18,870 bases of DNA from OFTM382 sp964352615 (GTDB lineage Bacteria; Planctomycetota; Phycisphaerae; Phycisphaerales; UBA1924): the NCBI GenBank assembly GCA_964352615.1, contig CAYGSG010000054.1, forward strand, positions 1 to 18,870, written 5' to 3'. The notes under the pieces are model-generated. The model was not told where the DNA came from, did not search any database, and worked only from the letters and a program-made list of their open reading frames with translations. Shown here piece after piece: positions 13,499 through 18,870 of the stretch (position 1 is the stretch's first letter; the number at the start of each line of letters is the position of its first letter). A program made the translations under genes and the position numbers.

Positions 13499-14630
13499 CG
13501 CCGGTGGGGGTCGAAAGCTCGACGAATCGGCGTTTGCGGATGTGGGCGGCCCCGAGCTGGCCGCACGCCGCCATCGCCGACCGGCCCTTGGTGCGCCGGC
13601 GTTTGACGAACAAACCCTCTTCGATCAGCCAGCTCATGAACGCCTCGACGTCGCTCTCTTCGGGCGCTGGCCAAGGCGAGTTTCGCCTCGGGTTGTACGG
13701 GATGACGTTGACCAGGCCATTGGGCACGGGCCGATCGGTCGTGCTGGCCCAAGGCCTGAGGAACGCAGCGAGCTGGCGGGCGTGGTCCTGCTGGTCGTTC
13801 ACGCCGGGGATCAGCACGTACTCAAAGCAGATCTTGCGGGTGCGGACCATGGGCAGATCGAGCAAGGCCTGTTGCAGCTCGGCCATCGGCATGGCCCGGT
13901 TGATGGGCATCAGCTCGTCGCGGATCTCGTCGTTGGGCGCGTTGACGCTGATAGCCAGGCCGAGCCGCTTCCAGCCGGGCTGGGCGATGCGTTCACCGAA
14001 CGTGCGTATGCCGTCGATGCGGCCGACGGTCGAGATGGTGACCTTGCTCATCGGGATCGATGCGCCGTGGTGGTCGGTCAGGATTTCGACGGCTTGCAGC
14101 ACGGCATCAAGGTTGTCCATCGGCTCGCCCATGCCCATGAACACGATGTTGGCGATGTTGTTTCCGAGCGTGTGCCGGGCGTTGAACCACTGGCCGACGA
14201 TCTCGCTGGCGGAGAGCGAGCGGATCAGCCCCATCTGCGCGGTCTCGCAGAAGCCGCAGCCCATCGCGCAGCCGACCTGGCTGCTCACGCACAGGGTGAA
14301 CGTGCGCCGGCCCGAGCGCGTCAGCATGGGGATGACGACCGACTCGACCTCGATCGTGCTCGCGCTGGGATGGCCCGCCAGCGGCCCCTTGGTCGTACCG
14401 GGCACCGTCGTCAGGAACTTGGTGGTCAGGCCCTCGGGCGTTTCTTCGGTCAGCGTCTGCGCGATCGGCTCAGGGGTGTGCGGCTCAGGTAGCAGCCCGT
14501 CGCGGAACGCGGCGTGGTAGGTCTCGCTGGCCCGCTTGGCGTGGATGCCCAGTTCCCGGCACGCGCTCAGGTATTGCGCGTGCGTAAGCCCCAAAGGCGG
14601 CGGCGGGATGGATGGTTCGGTGGGGCGCAC
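13491..14630 (-). CDS. rlmN: 23S rRNA (adenine2503-C2)-methyltransferase, RlmN family
   Basis: This encodes 379 aa. The start is a GTG at 14630; no ATG exists further upstream before a stop, and no good ribosome binding site is visible. A TTG at about 14594, nearer the start of homology, is an alternative. RlmN is a radical SAM enzyme that methylates C2 of A2503 in 23S rRNA and A37 in some tRNAs. Visible features are Glu96 in VESVVIP, the cluster motif Cys121-x3-Cys125-x2-Cys128 in VGCAMGCGFCETA, the SAM-binding GMGEPMDN (166-173), SVNAPNDEIRDELMPIN (228-244), and the methyl-carrying Cys356 in AACGQL. Cfr, which methylates C8, shares this fold, but a chromosomal housekeeping copy is most simply RlmN. 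Translational coupling to the fusion gene is likely. Confidence 0.94.
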   Translation of the reverse strand: MRPTEPSIPPPPLGLTHAQYLSACRELGIHAKRASETYHAAFRDGLLPEPHTPEPIAQTLTEETPEGLTTKFLTTVPGTTKGPLAGHPSASTIEVESVVIPMLTRSGRRTFTLCVSSQVGCAMGCGFCETAQMGLIRSLSASEIVGQWFNARHTLGNNIANIVFMGMGEPMDNLDAVLQAVEILTDHHGASIPMSKVTISTVGRIDGIRTFGERIAQPGWKRLGLAISVNAPNDEIRDELMPINRAMPMAELQQALLDLPMVRTRKICFEYVLIPGVNDQQDHARQLAAFLRPWASTTDRPVPNGLVNVIPYNPRRNSPWPAPEESDVEAFMSWLIEEGLFVKRRRTKGRSAMAACGQLGAAHIRKRRFVELSTPTGDA

Positions 14631-14898
14631 AGCGGCCCGATGGTAGTCGGCGTGGGGGTTGGGCTGGATGGAGCAGGCAGATCGGCCACCGGGTTATCAG
14701 AACGCGCGGCGATGGGTTCAGGTCCAGTCGCAAGGCCCGTGGTAGCCCGAGCTTTGCACCAAGGTCAACGGGTTCTGGGACGTACGCCGGCTGCATGACG
14801 GGTACGACCGGTGCCTGCGGCAGCCAAGAGTGCCGTCCCTGCGGCGGGTGCGGGCATAGGGGTCCTGTGTATGACGAAAATGGATGAGAGGTGTTGCC
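14631..14898. promoter_or_regulatory. Divergent intergenic region between rlmN and the coiled-coil membrane protein
   Basis: This 268-nt stretch must contain start signals for both flanking genes, but no convincing -35/-10 pair is seen. One minus-strand frame across it is Pro-rich, but it has no start codon with a ribosome binding site and runs out of frame into rlmN, so I do not call it. Confidence 0.3.
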
Positions 14899-16308
14899 AT
14901 GACTTTGCCCAACGAACTGCCGTCCACCAATCCCGAGCTTCTGAGCGCGACCGAGGGTCCCGATGTGACCGAGGTCGTCGACACGCTGGTCGATCGCCTG
15001 CGGTCGGTGCGTGCCACCTACGAGCGGCAGGTCGCCGCCGAGACCGATCTCGCCTCGGAGCGGGACCAGATCGGGACCGCCCGCGACGAACTTGCCAAGC
15101 GGCAAGAAGAGCTTGCGGCGCTGCGGCACGAGATGGCCAGCCAGGGCGAGGCGATCGAGCGCAACAGCGCCGAGGCCGAACGCAGGCGGGCAGCGCTAGC
15201 CAAGCTCGAGCACGACATCCAGCAGCGGACCGCCGACGTGGCCAATCGTGAGCGTGATGCATCGCAGAAGCAGAACGCGCTTCGCGAGGAGCGCAAGCAG
15301 CTCGAAGAGCTCAAGGCGGAGGTTGATGAATCCCGCCGGAGCCTGGTCCGCCGGGCTTCGGAGCTGGAACAGCGCGAGGCCGATCTGTCGCGTCAGGCCG
15401 CCGAGGCGATCTCGGGCGAAGACCAGGCGCACAACCGGCAGTTGCTCCAGCAGTACGAGGCGGAGCGCCGCGCGCTGGAGCCCAAGATCAAAGAAATCGA
15501 GGCGACGGCTCAGAAGACCCAGCGCGAGCTGGAGAGCAAGCTCGCCGAGATATTGAAGCAGGGCGAGCAGCGCGAGAAAGAACTCGCCGCCAAGCTCGAA
15601 GAGCAGGAATCACTCGCGGGCCGCTTGCGCACACAGCTTCAGACCACCAGCACCCGTCACCGCCGCGAGCTGGCCCAGCAGCAGGCCGCAGCGGCCAAGA
15701 AGGTCGCGCCCCGCCCGAACTTCGTGCAGCGCGTCGATGGCCCGGCGGGCCGGCGGGTCGCGGTATGGCTCTCGTGGGGCGCTGCGATCGCGTTTCTCGG
15801 CATCGGCGGGATGAAGCTGAGCATGGGCGATAGCGGCCCGATGGCGATGCTCTTTGGGCTCGCGTTCGGCTCGATCTACTTCGGTTCGCAGTCATTGGGC
15901 CGACGCCTGTTCTTCCCGCCCGCGATCGCGGTCGGGCTGCTCGGCACCACCGCCGGTATGTGGTTCCCGGCATGGGCCACCACCTGCGAGCTGGCGGCCA
16001 CGACCTGGGATATCCCGCTCGACAGCCTGCCGCCCGCGGTCGCGGCCAACGTGCCGCTCGCGTTTGCGGTGCTCAGCGCGTGCCTGGTCATGGGCCTGGC
16101 GCTGCTGATCTGCACCGCTTCATGGTCGGTGGCGATGTTCGTCACGCTGGCCAGCGTCGTCGTTGCGGGTCTGGTCATGTTCCCCGACCCGAGCGGCGCG
16201 ATGCGCTACGTCGCGGCCCTGCTCTGGCTGACGCTTGTGGGCACGGCCCTGAGCCAGTGGGGCATGGCCGAGGGCGACAAGACCAACGGCAAGATCAAGC
16301 CGATCTGA
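14899..16308 (+). CDS. Long coiled-coil protein with C-terminal multi-pass membrane domain
   Basis: This encodes 469 aa. The ATG at 14899 is preferred over an in-frame ATG at 14884 because AGAGGT (14887-14892) lies at suitable spacing. Residues about 25-265 are a nearly uninterrupted, highly charged Glu/Gln/Arg/Lys/Ala-rich coiled coil (for example LREERKQLEELKAEVDESRR, 128-147). A short basic linker AAAKKVAPRPNF (263-274) leads to about six hydrophobic segments (287-305, 314-329, 341-358, 386-405, 408-427, 434-452) and a short Lys-rich tail. There is no signal peptide, so the coiled coil is probably cytoplasmic with the membrane domain as anchor. I recognise no family. Such an architecture suggests a scaffold or membrane-tethered spacer. 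It sits alone between divergent rlmN and asnS, which follows after 95 nt. Confidence 0.88.
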   Translation: MTLPNELPSTNPELLSATEGPDVTEVVDTLVDRLRSVRATYERQVAAETDLASERDQIGTARDELAKRQEELAALRHEMASQGEAIERNSAEAERRRAALAKLEHDIQQRTADVANRERDASQKQNALREERKQLEELKAEVDESRRSLVRRASELEQREADLSRQAAEAISGEDQAHNRQLLQQYEAERRALEPKIKEIEATAQKTQRELESKLAEILKQGEQREKELAAKLEEQESLAGRLRTQLQTTSTRHRRELAQQQAAAAKKVAPRPNFVQRVDGPAGRRVAVWLSWGAAIAFLGIGGMKLSMGDSGPMAMLFGLAFGSIYFGSQSLGRRLFFPPAIAVGLLGTTAGMWFPAWATTCELAATTWDIPLDSLPPAVAANVPLAFAVLSACLVMGLALLICTASWSVAMFVTLASVVVAGLVMFPDPSGAMRYVAALLWLTLVGTALSQWGMAEGDKTNGKIKPI

Positions 16309-16403
16309 GCCAGCGGCTCGCACGCCCTCCAATCGCCCTATTCTCCGGCCTTGGCGACCGCACCGGCTGATGCAGCGTTCGCCTGAAAGGACGGCGAATC
16401 GCG

Positions 16404-17816
<1,413 letters not shown>

Positions 17817-17821
17817 GTCAA

Positions 17822-18391
17822 ATGAATGACGATCCGAGAGAGGCCGCTCGAACCGCAGCGCTTCTCCGTGACATCGAGGATGCGTTCAAAGGTGTCAAAC
17901 TTGGCAAGGGCATCACTCTGCAGGATGCATACGAAGAATACTACAGCGAATCGGAGTCATTCAGACGGAGACAGAATCGCGGTGGTTGGTACAGGCCTTG
18001 GCAAGAGGAAGATATTGAACAAGGGGACCCGGGTGGATCTGCCATGAGCTTCATGGGACCCGAGGCGTTTCGATACTACTTGCCCGCTTATATGACGCAG
18101 TACTTAGCCAAGTACCTGCCCGATCCCGAATCGGTGACGTTCCGCAATCCGTTCGAGTTTCTGATTGAACACTTGTGTCCGGAGTCGTGGTGCGAACGAG
18201 CCACTGAGATAACGAACGCGGAGAGTGCCCGTGTTGCGCTGTTGAGCGCAACGCAGAAGCGCGTCGTGGCGCGGTTCTTATTGCACCTGGCAGAGGGAGG
18301 AGACGCTGACTGCTTGGCAGGGCTGCGTGTGTATTGGAGCCGCTTCCTGTCCGATCAAGACCGAGCCAACTCCGAAGTCATTGATGGATGA
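17822..18391 (+). CDS. DUF6714-like protein, compositionally atypical
   Basis: This encodes 189 aa. The ATG at 17822 lies 5 nt after the asnS stop; GGAG inside the asnS end serves as ribosome binding site. The frame is open further upstream through asnS, but that is a shadow. The central signature AMSFMGPEAFRYYLPAYMTQ (about 77-96), after a short acidic region (WYRPWQEEDIEQGDP), fits what I recall of DUF6714 proteins, in which a surface-helix motif near F.YYLPAYL is conserved. The function is unknown. No signal or membrane segment is seen. In its first 50 codons only 28 end in G or C, against 46 of 50 in a stretch near the end of asnS, and it uses AGA, which points to recent acquisition or weak expression. 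Confidence 0.78.
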   Translation: MNDDPREAARTAALLRDIEDAFKGVKLGKGITLQDAYEEYYSESESFRRRQNRGGWYRPWQEEDIEQGDPGGSAMSFMGPEAFRYYLPAYMTQYLAKYLPDPESVTFRNPFEFLIEHLCPESWCERATEITNAESARVALLSATQKRVVARFLLHLAEGGDADCLAGLRVYWSRFLSDQDRANSEVIDG

Positions 18392-18405
18392 ACGCAGCGC
18401 CTGCG

Positions 18406-18870
18406 TCACTCCCCCTGCTGCGTTTCGCCGACGATGGTCACGCCCTGCGTCGGCTGCTCGGGCGCGGATGTGCCGCGGAAAAGCAGAGCGTACGTCCACA
18501 GGCACACCGCGTAGAACACGGTGATCGCGCCGACCCAGCCGATGGAGTCGCGGAGCATGCGCGGCTGTGTATCGAGCACCTTGGCGATGGGCGAGAGCGC
18601 GACAGCTCCCGCGCGGTACGCCATAGCGATGGCCGGGGCAAAGTCGCGTGTTGGCTTGGCGGGCACAGCGGGCGGCTTGGGCGCGGCGGCTGCGACGGGC
18701 ACCGGCTCAGGTGCCGGTTCCCGTGCCGAAGCGGGCTGAGGGGTTGGCGTTGCCTCGGGCTCAGGAGCGGGTTCCGGCTTGGGCTTGGGGGGCGGAGTGT
18801 CTTTGGCCTGAGGAAGGGGGGCCGCTTCCTTCTGGTGGTCGAGCTCTGCGACCATGTCGTCGAGTTCTTC
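18406..18870 (-). CDS. C-terminal part of a Pro-rich, single-pass membrane protein (partial)
   Basis: The minus-strand frame is open from the window edge (18870) to a TGA at 18406-18408. It contains an ATG at 18855, but coding-like sequence (EELDD) precedes it, so the true start probably lies outside. The visible 154 residues begin acidic, then carry a long Pro/Ala/Glu/Lys-rich low-complexity stretch (PPKPKPEPAPEPEATPTPQP), a short amphipathic region, and one membrane helix (IGWVGAITVFYAVCLWTYALLF), followed by a polar tail ending VGETQQGE. Such Pro-rich linkers often separate a cytoplasmic domain from a membrane anchor. No enzymatic motif is present in this part. The gene is convergent with the DUF6714-like gene, 14 nt away. 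Confidence 0.75.
   Translation of the reverse strand, partial: EELDDMVAELDHQKEAAPLPQAKDTPPPKPKPEPAPEPEATPTPQPASAREPAPEPVPVAAAAPKPPAVPAKPTRDFAPAIAMAYRAGAVALSPIAKVLDTQPRMLRDSIGWVGAITVFYAVCLWTYALLFRGTSAPEQPTQGVTIVGETQQGE

Noticed and set aside
14485..15129. Minus-strand Pro-rich frame across the rlmN divergent region
   Set aside because: It overlaps both rlmN and the coiled-coil gene in shifted frames and has no start with a ribosome binding site.

Overview
The window looks like a chromosomal segment of a high-GC planctomycete, most likely of the Phycisphaerae/Phycisphaerales. The strongest clues are a secreted Cys-rich protein ending in two copies of a TGDIADDFG...SFGDFLALLGLIGPCP tail (the dockerin-like tail I associate with that group), a fibro-slime exoprotein, a short omega subunit, and strong G/C preference at third codon positions. 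It is mostly core genome with a few lineage-specific genes. I see no phage, insertion sequence, CRISPR array or classical defence locus.

Layout. 1-127: C-terminal end of an unidentified basic protein (+). 200-319: tRNA-Ser(GGA) on the minus strand with its own terminator. 514-2103: secreted Cys-rich repeat protein with tandem dockerin-like tails, closed by a good terminator. 2256-3126 (minus): rpoZ-like omega followed by a monofunctional coaC. 3400-4499 (+): a DUF3553-type protein and a small coiled-coil protein. 4642-5145 (+): tRNA-Ser(GCT), a broken SEC-C zinc-motif gene and a terminator. 5309-5785 (+): putative small lipoprotein. 5918-6853 (minus): secreted fibro-slime protein. 7059-8411 (+): murA. 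8426-9586 (minus): hpf-ptsN-ptsH cluster (ribosome hibernation factor, nitrogen-type EIIA, HPr), preceded by a DUF502 membrane protein (9698-10567). 10716-10789 (minus): tRNA-Ile(GAT). 10907-14630 (minus): rlmN overlapping a very large three-part fusion protein. 14899-16308 (+): coiled-coil/multi-pass membrane protein. 16404-18391 (+): asnS followed 5 nt later by a compositionally different DUF6714-like gene. 18406-18870 (minus): C-terminal part of a Pro-rich single-pass membrane protein that runs off the window.

How the genes relate. The hpf-ptsN-ptsH block is a compact version of the rpoN-linked regulatory PTS cluster and probably couples nutrient status to ribosome hibernation; rpoN, enzyme I and a sugar permease are not in the window. 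coaC and rpoZ form a short operon. RlmN and the fusion protein share an ATGCCTGA overlap and are probably translationally coupled. The secreted Cys-rich, lipoprotein and fibro-slime genes are probably cell-surface functions.

The most unusual item is the 863-residue protein at 10907-13498. An alpha/beta-hydrolase with a complete Ser-Asp-His triad is joined to a membrane region that resembles the second half of a DedA/VTT domain, and then to an ATP-grasp ligase domain. A lipid- or envelope-modifying role is only inference. Second is the SEC-C gene, which looks intact once a 32-bp insertion and a single extra T are removed.
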